Assembly (NCBI GenBank): GCA_018466975.1
Contig: CM031555.1
Span: forward strand, 2,604,001-2,668,000
Reading direction: 5' to 3'
Source: Sparassis latifolia
Lineage: Eukaryota > Basidiomycota > Agaricomycetes > Polyporales > Sparassidaceae
DNA: 64,000 bases
Shown: piece after piece, positions 42,041 to 56,442 of the stretch
Position numbering within the stretch: the stretch's first letter is position 1
Layout of the letters: the number at the start of each line of letters is the position of its first letter
The notes under the pieces: generated by a model
What the model was told of the DNA's origin: nothing
What the model saw: only the letters and a program-made list of their open reading frames with translations
Database searches by the model: none
Position numbers and translations under genes: made by a program

Positions 42041-43746
42041 TCAATCCAAAGAGATCCTCAGCTGCTCCAGTGGTATCGGCACGAAGTTGTCCAGATGAAT
42101 CCCACGTGAGGCCAGCTCCTTCTCGCAGTGAGGGGGCACAAGCTGCCGCGTCAGGTCTGGTCGCACTGACAGCTCTGAAACGCGCAGCAGGTCACCGTTA
42201 GTATGTCATCCTCTCTCATGCCGCACAGGCTGGACACCGGCGCTCACCTTCCCGAGTGAAGTCAAAGAGTGGAGGGAAGTCCTTCCCGTTAGGCATTTTT
42301 GCTCCTTCTACTCTCAGCTCGTCATAGAAGGGTTGGCACATCGCCTCTACAGCGCTCAACCGCGCCTCAGGTGTGTACTCCAGCAACTTTGACACGAGAT
42401 CGATGGCTTCTGCTGCCGTACGAGGCCGGAAGACCTGGAAACACCAGGTGAGCCAATGCCACCCCATCCGCCTGTGTGACTCGCCTTGGAGAAGGGATGA
42501 GGCTTGATCTGCGGGAACTTGTGTTCCATGTAGTTGGGGTTCATCGTCTTGATTTGCTCCCGTGAAGGTGTTCCGAGTACCTTGATGATCTCCACGAGCT
42601 GATCAATGCCACTCTCGCCCGGGAAGAGTGGCTGCCCCAACATTAACTCGGCCATGACACATCCCGTTGACCAAATATCTTCACGGGCGATAGTCAGCAC
42701 CCTCGTTCGGTAAAATTAGACAGCCAAATATGAGGCGTTCTTACCGATATTCGTAGTATAGTTCGTTGCACCGAAGATGAGCTCCGGCGCCCTGTAGTAT
42801 CGCGAGCAGATATAACTGACGTTGGGTTCGCCCGCAACCAAGATCTTGGCTGAGCCAAAATCACAGAGCTTGAGAACACCCGTCGCAGGATTGAGGAGAA
42901 GGTTCTGCGGCTTGATGTCTCGATGACAGATGCCAATAGCGTGAATGTACATTAAGGACCGGAGTAGTTGGTACATGTACAACTTGATTTGTAGCATTGG
43001 CATGGGCTGCTTGAGCTTGGCATAATGGCGACTGGCCCTGTAGACAGTTTCGGGTACGTATTCGAGTACAAGGTTGAGATACACTTCATCTTTCTTTTGT
43101 ACTGGGGTCAGCGCGACTGTTCTTGTTGAACTTGCTGGAGGCAGGAGTATAGAGACCTTACCTTATCACCGTTAGAGTAGAAAAAGGCCTTGAGGTCGAC
43201 TACATTGGGGTGTTTGACAAGCCTCATAATTTGCAATTCACGGTTCTATCGGAGGGGAACGCCATAGAGTTGGCAATAAGCAAAGAGCATTCTTGGGCAC
43301 GGCAGTCGGGCAGAATCGTCGCAGGAAAAATGAGAGGTAAGAATGATCGGGCATACCTTGAACCTCTTGTCCTGCAAAACTTTCTTAATGGCAATCTCAG
43401 ATGATCCCTCCGGTTCGTCGAGGAGCTTGGCTTGAAAGACTATGCCGAAGGAGCCATTTCCGACGACTTTGCAATTGGTGTAGACGAGGTCTCGCATGTC
43501 CCCCGACTTGCCGTCGGAAGCGACAACCTTGACGATCTTGCGGGGATCATCGACGGCTAAAAAAAGGGAATAGATGCGACGGAGGCAAAGTGAGCAAGAC
43601 ATTAATTATCGGACACGGCGGAGCGATTTGACAAAAAGGCGGAGAGTCGGGCTTGGCGACACATTTGGGGGCAAAGCATGACGAGAGTGGCAAACGGATA
43701 ACGTACGTGATATCTTGACGCCATTAATGGGGCCGTGAGCAGCCAT
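42041..43746 (-). CDS. GSK3: GSK3/Shaggy-type protein kinase
   Basis: Exon 1 is short ([13 protein letters not shown], start 43746). After an intron: [18 protein letters not shown], the Gly-loop [15 protein letters not shown] and the catalytic Lys in EIAIKKVL. The C-lobe exon has [20 protein letters not shown] (catalytic loop), DFGSAK, then the GSK3 signature [18 protein letters not shown] with the activating Tyr in [28 protein letters not shown] and [19 protein letters not shown] follow, then [15 protein letters not shown], and the last exon ends [18 protein letters not shown] (stop 42041-42043). Homologs act in glycogen, meiosis, sulfur/stress and morphogenesis signalling. About seven exons; a full-length, intact kinase with no odd residues. 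Confidence 0.95.
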
Positions 43747-44405
43747 GTGGAGTGGTCGAGGGATGGTCAGAATACAGGATTAATGTTCGGTGCGATCGAG
43801 GCAGTTGGCCGGGGTGGGAGACGGCTGGTAGAGGACGACGAACGGAGAGGAGCGAGGAGGGAAAGACGATGGAGGAATGAATCGAGGAGCGGGAGGAAGA
43901 GCAAGCAAATAGCGGAGGACACGGTGAAGTGATGGAGGAGGAAAGAGGGGTGAGCAGGCGCGGGAAGAAGCGGTCACCAGACCTCGGCGCCACCCAACAC
44001 AACAACGACCTCTGCTTGCTCTTCAGCTCTGGGATACATCGATAGCCCTGAGCTGGAATGGAGTGAACCTGGACGATGTGCTGCAATGCACTGCCAGCTT
44101 TGAAGGCTTGTAAGTACTGTATATGCTCGGCGAGTCGCGTTCCATATTTATTATTTAATGCTGACCAGCAGGCAGCGTACGTCTCGCCTGTGTGCAAGCG
44201 TCTGTACCGAGATACCTGCCGTCAATACAGTCTTCCGAGTTATCGTCGTGTATTTCTCGTACAACTGCAAGAGTCTACAAAGCGGTTTCCGCGATAATAC
44301 ATAGCATTAGCACTTTTATTCTGATGCGTCGGGCGAATCACGTGACCAATGAGCTGGAGTGCAGCAGCTGCGGCACCGAGCGTTCTCACCGGCGGGCGTG
44401 TCGAA
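43747..44405. other. Divergent promoter region between GSK3 and NDUFV2
   Basis: No supported gene in this 659-bp stretch. It should hold both 5' UTRs and promoters. Purine-rich GGAGGA tracts occur at 43,830-43,950. No classical TATA box stands out. Confidence 0.45.
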
Positions 44406-45419
<1,014 letters not shown>

Positions 45420-45531
45420 ACAATATGTAATGCTTTGAAAGTCCATATATTCCGTCAAATGCCAGTCGCAAGGTATCGATGGGTGTGGTAACAAGTACTA
45501 TGGGCAGCCTGCCCTGGTATTGTGGTATGAT

Positions 45532-47460
45532 TCAGTCATCTCCTAATCCATCATCAATACCGTACATCCCCTCTCCACCGTCGGGTAGCCTCTCAACAAT
45601 GTACCTGTGGTGAATTTGTCAGAACACCGGAGGACGGCTTGCAACTCGAGCTTACTCGATCTCCTCTTTGAGATCGTCGCAATAACGCTCTGCACGGCAA
45701 ACAATAATCAGCCAACAGTTCTCGGAGGATGAAACGCGCAATCCTACCTAGCGGAAGATCAGATTTGTCCAGTCCTGCAAACCCGTCAGTCCTGGAAAAT
45801 CCATGCGAAATTTACGGAACAAACCGAATGGCATCTCAATCTCGTCCGCAATGCCTTCGATGCCCATCAACGTGAAGGCCACGACGGTCACGATCGGAAC
45901 CATTCCCCAACCCAAGTCTTTAATGAGTGTGAATGGGAGAACAAACAAATAAAGTGTCACGCATTGCTTCAGGTGGATGCTGTAAGACCGTGGGATGGGT
46001 GTGTTCGCGACGCGCTCCATAGCGGTCATCATGTCTACCATTCCTTGAACGCTAGAAGGGAGGGGTCAGTGGAACAGTCTCCATTCACGGACACACGTAC
46101 TGAACATTCAGCGCGTTGGTGCCTAATATTGTTTGACGCATTAGGTGGATGGGAAGCAGACAGAAATATTTGACATCGTCTTACCAGCAGGGCCAACCGT
46201 TTCCAGATAACCGTCACGCTTGAACAAAAATATCATGCGCCACAGCTCATGGGCAATTCTGTGCAAGTCTCAGCTTACAGATGATGTATGTTAATAATGT
46301 AAACGCACACCAAAGGCAAAGGCGTCGACAATTGTTCCGGGTTCGCGTTGAAATCAATCGTTTGGTGCAAAGTGCTCATCAAGGGCGTCCTCGACCCTTG
46401 CACACCAGGCTGTTTCAACTTATCCTTGCTTCGCTTCACGCGGACACGTTTTGTCGCGTCTGGTGAGACCACCGAGCTCCTTTCGCTGTCGACCTCGTCT
46501 GTGCTCCCAACACGGCTGTTGCTCCGGGACGTGCGCGCCGTGGCAGAATATGAGACGAAAGCAGAGGTCTTACGAGAATTAAGGCCATTCTGCCCCAAAC
46601 GTGCAGTAGACGCAGGCAATATTCCCGCATAGTCTTCCCAGTCCAGTCCATCCTCGCCACGCAGGTAATGTTTCACAGTGAAAGCGAAACATACGCAGAG
46701 CTTAAGCGCATCAACCTTACGGCGCCGGAGCTCGATGGCAGTCAGGTTAGCACTGGGCGACTTGCCCTTCGAGATGTCGTCTGCTGGAGGTACAGCAACG
46801 TTCACCCAGATCAGGCGAGAAAGATTGCGAATCTGCATTACGGCTCAGTTATCTCGTAAGTAGCAATATGTTCACATTTTGACGAACGTGAGATGTCATA
46901 GTCCCAAAATCCTTTCGACCTTCATAATAACGGTCATAAGATGTTCTGCGAAAACATTCAATGAGCGAGGAAATCGCAGAACGAAAAACTCACCCATTCC
47001 TGAAAAAATAGCGTCCCGTAGTCATGTACAGCATACGCCGAGAATCTGACGGAATACACACCGAAATACTAGTATAAGACCTACCTAGACGCGTCCATGA
47101 AAAGTGAGATGTGTCCAATAATTGCGAGAACGCGTGGAGACTCACAACCACAGCTAGTAGTGGAACCACTGAATTTGTGAGAGAGATATCTGCTCCACGA
47201 GCTGACGCCCATGCTACGATGCTTGCGAACACGGTAACAGTCAAGACGGGTCCAACAATGCGGGGCACGACCTGCAGCAGCATACACACGTCATGGGAAA
47301 CGTTGCACCGCAACTTAGGAACAGAACACATACGCTTCCTTTAACACGCAGTACATCCGGCAACCAGGAATACTAAAAGGCGCGTCGTGAACTTCAAAAC
47401 ATAGACTCGGATCAGCCCACTGCAGACCTTCCTCAGCCGCTGCCGGGTTATGGTCTTGAA
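45532..47460 (-). CDS. Bestrophin-like (UPF0187) membrane channel protein
   Basis: Many small exons assemble to: TRQRLRK, YSWLPDVLRVKGS (about 47,367), VVPRIVGPVLTVTVFASIVA (membrane), DISLTNSVVPLLAVV, VGLILVFRNGTSYDRYYEGR (the conserved R-N-x-S-Y-D-R-x-x-E-G-R box), IRNLSRLIWVNVAVPP, a Ser-rich insert, IAHELWRMIFLFKRDGYLET, NTPIPRSYSIHLKQCVTLYL, FVLPFTLIKDLGWGMVPIV, LMGIEGIADEIEMPFG, then LDKSDLPLERYCDDLKEEIE, ending YGIDDGLGDD (stop 45532-45534). The motif series fits the bestrophin/RFP-TM family of anion channels, which has fungal and bacterial branches. The I-P-x-x-Y box and PFG-DLPL tail are clear. I could not fix the first exon; 47460 is where family sequence begins, and an ATG at 47570 may start it. 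Confidence 0.82.
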
Positions 47461-47903
47461 CTAGGCAGGATGTCCGACGGTCAGTTACATATATTCCATA
47501 GACCTGAAGTACTGGAAATCACTTTTGTGGCCTGTATGATTGATAGTGAAGCCTTCGTCACTGTCGTCATGGTTGGTGGGTTGCTCGTTACAATGGGGTA
47601 TGGTCGTGTTCGTCAGTGTGTGCATTCACACAGGGCGCCGCGGTTGGCGTCACGAGCAACTCGTGTATGTCAGAGGTGAGCTAGTGGTCTCTGTGTGGAG
47701 ACAATGGAGAGCCACAGCCACTTCCCCGATGCGGTTGGTTTCCGTGCGGCCCGGACCGCTTCCCCGCACCAGCACTCAAGAACACGCGGCCGACACTCAG
47801 TACATACATAGACGTGATTTTGACAGTACAATCCTGGTACCTACATGCGCGAACTACGTGAGCATCGAGAGTACAACAAATAGCGGCCACGTGGGTACTG
47901 TCA
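47461..47903. other. Spacer, possible first exon of the bestrophin-like gene
   Basis: I see no independent gene. The 5' exon of the minus-strand bestrophin-like gene may lie in 47,470-47,570. The part near 47,900 is probably 3' UTR of the aminopeptidase. Confidence 0.4.
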
Positions 47904-50900
47904 CTAGCAAATGACGCCGTTGCGGTGCAGAGAGATCTCGAACCGGTAATCGCCCTTACGCAGGGACGTGATCGCTTCAGATGTCTTTGCTTCGGGCTTC
48001 CAACCACTTCAGAATGTCACCAGTAGAGCGCTGCGACGAGATATGAGAATCCGAAACCACAAACTGGAAGAAGTGTACACTGACATCAATCCAGGCAGCC
48101 TTCGTGGTCATGTTCTCTAGCGCCTGCTTGAGCATCATATCATATTTCGACGTGTCCTTGTCCTGCAAAATTTAATTTAGTAAGACTATCAAACGAAAGG
48201 TTGAGCGACAATACCTTGAAAAACTCCACCGTCTCATCATGATCCTTGCGCGACGAAAGGGATCCGAACGCAACCTCGTCAGGATGGATCAAATCAACGC
48301 CAGCTTCGTAGATAGTATGCTCTATGAGGCTTACCTCAACAAGAAACCTGAAATTTGTAGTGGCAGATAGTCGCTTGAGAAGCTAGAAATTAGAGCCCAT
48401 CCTTAGCAACGAACCTCCAGGCAGGGCAAGGTCTATATCATACAGTCTCGTAGTGCCTTTTGAAAGCATCCTTGCCGAACGCCCTCATCTTGAAGTTACC
48501 TCCAAAGCCAGAGAAGTAGTACATCAGATCCTGATCGCGGGCATCCGTCAACGTGTACCGGACGGTTTTCTCGGCCAGCGCGAAGTCTTGCGTGGCACCA
48601 AGTGCACGGATAGCTGCAATGCCGGATGTTGGTGTCTTCGGTTTGGCGATGATTTGCTTGACGGCGTCCCATTCCTTCTCACCACCATACTTGACGGCCT
48701 GAAATGCGAGCTCCAAAAAAGAACATTTCCAGTAAGCACGGGAAGGCATACCGCTATATATGTGACACGCATCAGATCAGCAGGGATGGAGGAGTCGTCG
48801 CCGGTGCTCAGATAGCGCGCGAAACGGCTGGTAAGCTCTTCGACAACTCTGACAGTGACATCATGCGAGCCGGTATAAATGAACATCACGAAAGCAACAT
48901 CAGACACGATAGCACTTACCCTTCATCCCCTGAACTTGCAGCATGTCCAATTGCCAACGTCCGTAATTGCTGAGTATCGACCGAGTCGCTTTCAGCATTC
49001 TCATATCCAAGACGCTGAACGATAGGCACAAAGAGTTCCTTGTAATGCAAATCGTGAGCACTCAGAGTATGCAAATGCGCCTTGCGTATGACTGACTGAC
49101 TTACTCGGCGCAATTTCTTCAGTGGATCAACGACCTCAGGGTGCTCCCACCAAGTTGATGTGATCTCACTGAGATTGCGCCCAACGCTTTCCCAGACGAG
49201 GTCTATCCATGAAAACATATCAGGATCACGAGGTCACCAACGTAAACGACTTTCGACTCACACTCTTGCTCGTTGCGCAGAACCTGGACCAGAGACAAAG
49301 CGCTGCTAACATCAGCAAACCCGGCCTTAGCAAGCGCAAAGGCATCGTTAACTATGCCGATACGATCTTCCACGGAGAAAGGCGATGGTAACATGACTGC
49401 TTGGTTACCAATCTTCACCAATCGCTCCGGAGTGTAATGGACACGGTCTGTCTCAACGTTAGCGCATACAAATCGTCTAATCTAGTACAATACGTACAGA
49501 CACCGACTGTTCCTGCATTAAGCTTGAAAGGCTTCCTGGTATCAATGGGAATGAACTTCTCGCGCTCATCAAGTACGATATTCTTCTGCACGACCACGTC
49601 CCCCTGCTCTGAAACGGTCAATAGACTGAGTGGAATAACCCTGCACAAATCAAGCCGTCAGAGTAATGCCCTCCGATGAGAGCACTACGAATACCAGATG
49701 GTTTCATCGTCCTTCGGTGGTGCGGGACCAGTTTCCAAGAAGCGATTTTGGCGGACGCGGATCCCATCCGCTATTTCAGTCACTGTCAGAACGGGGAAAC
49801 CAATCTGTGAAGCACACAACTAAGTCAGTATACAGGCCATGGAAATAATACAGCTGCACTGCAGATACCTTCTTGACCCAGTTATCCATCATCCGGGGAA
49901 TATCGCGGCCTAAGGACGGGGTGATTAACTGGCCTTAAAGCTCTGCTAGTAGAGAACTGTGTAGTTACCAGTAGCGGTCTGGATACCTTCCCAGAGATCT
50001 CGCGTTACACTGTTCGCATACAAGTGGTTCTTGAGATAAATGGACACGCCCTTGAGGAAGCGCTCCTCCCCGACGTAGTCCGACAACATCCGCAGGACTA
50101 GACGTAGTGATTCAATGACATTTAGCATGCAGAATTTATAGTCTCCAGATGCCCACCTGAAGCCGCTTTGGCGTAGGAAAGAGAGTCAAATATCTTCATC
50201 ACGACACTTAGTACAAACTGAACAGATAAGGTCGGTCCTCACTTGGTCAATCATGCTGGCATCTGAACATTCAACCTCAATAGGGTGAGATGACAACTTG
50301 CCGTCCAAGTCAAGCGCTTCCGACAAATCACCAGTGATGAAGCTAGTATATAGCTTCCACTCTGGGAACACTCTGCACACCACGTTTCGTTATGAGATGA
50401 ATGATATCATGTGGAAGCGCTTACTTGTCTACCGACCGCAGTGAGTAATCTATGCAGCGTACTATGCAAGCATCTCACCTAAGATGATGACTTCGCCCAT
50501 CTAGGTATGGCCAATGTGTCTAGTGTCATCGCTCTCGGAAAACATAACGCAGAAAGAGTACGGACCAGAGAAGCGAATCCTGCAAAGCACTGTTAGATGT
50601 GGTTGTACCGTATCAGATTCAACACGCACCCTCGTTCAAGTACAGGTTGTCCCACCACTCCATCGTAGTGATGTTTCCAAACCTGAAGCGTACCGAATCA
50701 GCAGGAATGATTTACTACGTCAAGATGTAACTCACCACATGTGAGCGACTTCATGACTTTGAACTGTAGCGACTCTCTTTCTGGCTGCCAACTCAGCCTT
50801 CTTGGAATCCAATAAGAAGGCGGTAGTTCGACCTGTGATCAAACCCTATAACAAGTACATGAGTAAACTGCCCTGTCTGTATGAAGAAACGGTGAACGAA

Positions 50901-52129
50901 CCCAATTCTCCATAGCACCTGGACGTAATTGTGCATGTCAGATGGTTCAATCGACCGCAAGGCCATAATGGACAAACCAGAATCAAAGTCGTGGGCCTCA
51001 TGGGATAAATTAGTAACATAAAAGAAGCTCGCGCTGAGGTCTTGAACTCACAACGAGAGTATCCAACTTTGGAAGGGGATATTCAATCTCGAACATCTGC
51101 TCATACAGTGGTAGCACCTTCCGTTTCACCTCGAGAGCAAAGTGGGCTTGATCAATAGCCTCTGGTGTAGCTGGACAGGAGATTGATCAGAGGACGACAG
51201 AGCATGAGGGCGTGCGGCATACTGTAGATACGGAGCGGGCGAACTTTGCCAGTGAGAGGACTCGTGTACGAGCTTTCTAAATGAGCGAAGTGACCATTTG
51301 CAAAGGCAACTATATATGTGGACATCTGCAGAAACGTCAGAAACGTCATGTTTAGAGACTGAGACTACGGACAGGAGGAGTGGTCTCAAAGCGTGTGATC
51401 TTCCAATCCCCAGGTTTTTCACTAACGCTCGCGAATTTCTTTGATAGCCACGCAATTGCATGCTCCCCTGTAGTTTCAGAGATAGCAGGCATGTTGCTCA
51501 GATTGACTGTATCTGCACGCGAAACAAGAGTGACGGCGAACGTGGCCTTTAGAGCAGGCTCGTCCCAGCAGGGGAAAGCTTTTCTTGCATACGTAGACTA
51601 GCGATTGTACAACTCAGTAAAAGCATGAACCTTTGACCGTTTAAATTCACCTCAAACTGCGTTAAAGTGTAATACTTGGGCTTCCCTTCCCCTCCGCTGG
51701 TCGAACGGTAGTACCCCGTCATACCAGAGGTCAATTCCCCGCTGAAAGCAATTTTCAGCTGAGCCTTTGACCCCGCGGGGAGGGGACTGGGGAAGCCAAA
51801 TGCTGCTCGCTCTGAGACGGTATCTATGTTGCTAGACGAAGGTGTTTGTTCTGCCCGGAGGGCTTCCGAATACAGAGCCACATCTCCTAACTTCAGATCT
51901 TTCACATGGAGAACTACTGTCGAGGTCTCTCTCTGAATATGAAGACTATGGTATCGGTGACAGGTTAGACCCTGGACGCAGGCATGTAACACTCAAAGAC
52001 GCACTCTACATGGACGACACCGTCAAATTTGAGCTGTTCCAAATCGGTTCGTATCGTCACGTCGTAGTGTCTAGGTCGGACATCGGTCGGAAGACGATAG
52101 CCATCTTGAAGGACAGGTTGAGTAGACAT
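47904..52129 (-). CDS. M1-family zinc aminopeptidase (APE2/AAP1/puromycin-sensitive type)
   Basis: Cytosolic aminopeptidase that removes N-terminal residues from peptides. Start at 52129 (MSTQPVLQDGYRLPTDVRPR), then HYDVTIRTDLEQLKFDG, KIAFSGELTSGMTGYYRSTS and FEPTDARRAFPCWDEPA-like sequence around 51,590. The substrate-binding GAMEN region is near 50,900 (ENWG seen on the minus strand at the exon starting 50,905). The zinc site reads TVQSHEVAHMW at about 50,735 (H-E-V-A-H), followed by WWDNLYLNEGFA at 50,660 with the third ligand Glu. The ERAP1-like C-terminal helical domain runs from about 49,650 to the end, ..DYRFEISLHRNGVIC, stop 47904-47906. About twenty exons, all introns short. Full-length family layout, no broken motif seen. 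An in-frame Met further up (52405) is less likely. Confidence 0.92.
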
Positions 52130-53115
52130 CGTCCTGTAGGGAATCGTAGTAGAACAAGTGGAAGAGAGGATCTTGGATCTGGAAGAGGGGTAAGTACTCA
52201 GAGCACGAGCACAAAGCCTGGAGCCGTGGGCGTGATCGTTCTGGATGATGATGATGGCGGTGGCTCTGAGTGGTCGACAATGGGCTTGATGGGTGGAGGT
52301 GCTAGCACTGCGATAATTAATAATCAGTGAAGATGTGACCGCAAAATTCGTCATGCAAAGCTGACAGTGCGTGGATTCGCTTGACTGAGACGTTCCGGAA
52401 AGCAAAAGATGGGATGGGATATATACGACCGGCTGTTGTTTTGATCAACAACGACGGTGGGGACATCAAGAACTGCTTGCCTACGTGTAGGACAAGACGT
52501 AGTCGAATGCGCTGCACGAATATTGGCACGCGGCAAAATCGAGAGGACTCTGTGACTGTACACATCCAGATTTGGCAAGTACTGTATTTATGATGGATTT
52601 GAATCAAGCAAAATCACTTTGACATACAGTACAATATTACCAGGCCATCGCAGTCACCAGAGAAACGCTGAAAGGAACCGCAGGCCGAGACAGAGCTACT
52701 GATTTCGAGGACACGCACATTAGGTTACGGCCGTTGCGTAGGATTGAAATGTTTAGCACAGGCACCGGTGCATAGCTTATTAGGGCGCACCCAGGTTCAA
52801 ACGTTCACCCTTCATGCAACGCAAGCTCCAGGATGAGCGGAATTTCTAGAAATTGTCTATTATACCATTACACATACTTCCTATATCCTATTAGTACTTA
52901 TCCTATGCACCCTGGTACTATAGAGTCACGGGACGGAGAGAGAAGAGAGGCCGGAGGATGCCGGCCGGTGGAAGTGCCGCAGCGGCTGAGCTCATACGCT
53001 CGTCGCTCGGTCACCGCCTCCTCCCCACTTACTCATAGTCCGGCTTCATCATTCGGTTTCTTGCTTTCTCTCTGCCACTACCCTATTACTTTGCGCACAA
53101 ATACTACCAGGCGCC
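52130..53115. other. Divergent promoter region between aminopeptidase and RSP5
   Basis: No supported gene in this ~1-kb stretch. Small ORFs (for example 52381-52593) have no features. CT-rich tracts just before the RSP5 start (53,020-53,110) look like a fungal core promoter/5' UTR. Confidence 0.45.
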
Positions 53116-56096
53116 ATGTCGTCGGCCCCACAGAACGCACCGTAAGCCCCTCTTATCTATCACTTTTCCCCACCGTCTAATTTTTGCGACAGGAAAAAGA
53201 TCAGGATTACGGGTGAGCACAGTTAGGCACATCCCCGTTTGAATGTTCTCCTGATCTTGCCGTAGTCGTTGCTGCCGACGGTCTGTCCAAGCGCGAAGTT
53301 TTTCGCCTTCCCGATCCTTTCGCTGTTATCACTGTGGATGCAGAGCAGACACACACCACCAGTGTTATCAAGAAGACTTTGAACCCTTACTGGAATGAGA
53401 GTTTCGATATGTGAGTCTATACTGGGAATTCTACCTGGTGAAAATACTGACCATCAGGTAGCACCGTGAAAGACTCGTCTGTAATCGCCGTTCAGATATT
53501 CGATCAACGCAAGTTCAAGAAGCGGGATCAAGGATTCCTCGGTGTCGTCAATGTTCGAGTCAGCGATGTCATTGACCTTGAACTCGGTGGACACGGTATG
53601 TAGTCTGAAAAGTTCAGTCTCGCCGCAAACAGCTTAATGCGTATTGCCAGAAATGCTCACCTTGGACTTGAAGAGGTCCAACGACAACCTGGTCGTTCAC
53701 GGCAAGTTAATAATTTATTTGTCGACCAACGTCAGCCAGCCCATCAGCAACCCTGGTCCCTCCCAAGTGAGCGGCGTTACCGACGCTCTTTCCGGTCTTG
53801 CGATCAACAACAGCAGCGTTTCGCCAGCGGCAAGCAGCAACAACCTTACCGTCGGTAGCTCACTCTCTCGTACCTCCAGCGCTCAAGCTGCAGGACCAGA
53901 TAATGCGAGCACACACATTTCCATGCCCACGCCCAGTGTTGCCCCCGCACCGGCGGAACCAGAGCAGCCAGCAACGCAGTCGCAGATTCCCGCTGCGACT
54001 CGGCCCTCGAGCATCGGCGGGGCGGCTGCCGCCGCAACAGGCGCTGTGCAACCAGTGGCTCAGGTCGCGAATGCTGCCGCTACGGCGCAGACGGCGTCCA
54101 ACAACAACGCTCAGATGCGGAACTTCAATCCTCACGAGGACCAGTTTGGTCCACTGCCGCCTGGCTGGGAGCGCCGAATCGATCCCCTTGGGCGTACATA
54201 TTACGTCGACCATAACACTCGCAGTACCACTTGGAACAGACCATCCGCGAGCCAGACTGTCAATACCCACGCCCAAGACGGGGAGACTAACGCTGCGCGT
54301 GATCAACACAACAGACGTATCTTGGTAGACGACATGCTTGAGGCCGGTAACGTCGCTCGCAATGGCTCAGCCACTGCCCATAGCAATACCGCTGCTGCTG
54401 CAATCGCCGCGAGCAACAATCTGACAACGTCGGGCGCAGGCCCTCTCCCTGCTGGCTGGGAGGAGCGATATACCCCAGAAGGCCGCCCATACTATGTCGA
54501 CCATAATACACGGACAACGACATGGGTCGATCCTCGTCGCCAGACCATTATCCGTGTGATGGGTCCCAACGGTCAGAACTCTGCCCTCCAGCCGCAGACC
54601 ATCTCCCAATTGGGGCCCTTGCCCTCCGGATGGGAGATGCGTCTCACGTCTACGGCTCGTGTGTACTTTGTGGATCACAACACGAAGACTACCACGTGGG
54701 ACGATCCCCGCCTGCCGTCGACACTGGATGCCAATGTGCCGCAGTACAAGCGCGACTTCCGTCGGAAGCTCATCTACTTCCGAAGCCAGCCCGCTATGCG
54801 TGCGCAGCCGGGCAATTGCCAGATCAAAGTCAGGCGTAACCACATCTTCGAGGACAGTTACGCCGAGATTATGAGGCAGACACCTAGTGACCTCAAGAAG
54901 CGGCTGATGATTAAGTTCGATGGGGAGGACGGTTTGGATTACGGTGGTTTGTCCAGGTTGGTCTTCTGTTTTTCTCAGCGTAGCGTATCGCTCAAGTTTC
55001 GTTCAGAGAATTCTTCTTCCTGTTATCGCACGAGATGTTCAACCCCTTCTACTGTCTGTTCGAGTATTCGGCGCACGACAATTACACTCTCCAGATCAAC
55101 CCTGCATCAGGCGTGAACCCAGAGCACTTGAACTACTTCAAGTTTATTGGACGATGCTTGGGTCTTGGTATCTTCCATCGTCGTTTCCTGGATGCGTACT
55201 TCATCACCGCGTTCTACAAGATGATTCTCAAGAAGAAGGTGACGCTTGCGGATCTCGAGAGCGTTGATGCAGAGCTCCATCGCGGCTTGACGTGGATGCT
55301 GTAAGCGGGCTCTGATTATGCGCCTCCTAATTTCGCTCACGCTCCCCTCAGGCAGAACGATATCACCGACGTTATTGACGAGACGTTCACCACCACCGAG
55401 GAACGATTCGGCGAGATGGTCACTGTCGAGCTCAGGCCGGGTGGTGCGGACGTCCCTGTCACCGAGGAGAACAAGAAAGAATACGTCAATTGCGTTGTGG
55501 AGTACCGTATCTCCAAGCGCGTGAAGGAGCAGTTTGACGCATTTATGTCTGGCTTCAGTGAGCTCATCCCGCAGGATCTCATCAACGTCTTCGATGAGCG
55601 CGAGTTGGAGCTCCTTATCGGCGGTATGTCCGAGATCGATGTGTGAGTGATCCTCCTTCCTCCGACAAGTCACTGGCTGATTGTTGATACTTGCGCTCAG
55701 TGACGACTGGAGCAAGTTCACGGACTACCGCGGGTACGAGGTCAGCGACGAGGTCGTGCAGTGGTTCTGGCAGTGCGTGCGGAGCTGGCCGCCGGAGCGC
55801 AAGTCCCGTCTGCTGCAGTTCGCTACGGGCACGTCCCGTATACCGGTAAATGGCTTCAAGGATTTGCAGGGTTCCGATGGTCCACGTCGGTTCACGATTG
55901 AGAAATCTGGCGATCCGAGCCAATTGCCCAAGAGCCATACTTGCTTCAATCGTATTGATCTGCCGCCTTACAAGACTTACAACACGTTAGAGCAGAAACT
56001 CACTCTTGCCGTCGAGTGCGTCCCCTTTCTTTTGCGCGTAAGATTCTCGTTGACGTGTCGTCCTATAGGGAAACGGTCGGCTTTGGCCAGGAGTAG
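53116..56096 (+). CDS. RSP5: RSP5/NEDD4-type HECT E3 ubiquitin ligase (C2-WW3-HECT)
   Basis: Start ATG 53116 (MSSAPQNAP); short exons then give the C2 domain: [55 protein letters not shown]. The long exon from 53,644 holds a Ser/Ala/Pro-rich linker and three WW domains: [20 protein letters not shown] (54,151), [20 protein letters not shown] (54,446) and [20 protein letters not shown] (54,619). WW domains bind PPxY motifs in substrates and adaptors. HECT begins [20 protein letters not shown] and continues [22 protein letters not shown] (split by an intron near 54,960), [20 protein letters not shown] and [20 protein letters not shown], which contains the catalytic Cys. After the last intron it ends EETVGFGQE, stop 56094-56096. 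Roles in other fungi: endocytosis, protein sorting and stress. All key residues are present. Confidence 0.97.
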
Positions 56097-56442
56097 AGGA
56101 TATCCATCTCACCATGCCCGCTCTCATCTGCTTTGTTCCTGTTTACGTCTGCTCGTAGGCTCTTGATCAATTCCGCCCCATCCTATCTCTGCCCGTTTTA
56201 CGTGCTGCCGTGGTCGTTTGTTGTGGTTATAGCCGTCGATCTATGCAATCCCCGATGACTGATGTTGTGCCGGACGTTTCGCCCTGCTTGTCCCTTTGTA
56301 CATATATCGAACTTGCAGCAATTAGTGCAACCCATTCGCACTGGATCGTCCTGCAAGAACTGAAGACGATACAGGTGGTCTACTTCTATTTCTAGTTCTA
56401 GTCTTACATGGCCCATGACAGCATGGTGGCATAGAAACCTCT
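56097..56442. other. Convergent 3' region of RSP5 and the esterase
   Basis: Nothing but likely 3' UTRs. TTTGTTGTGGTTATAG-type T/G-rich sequence at 56,216-56,231 could belong to RSP5 polyadenylation signals. Confidence 0.4.
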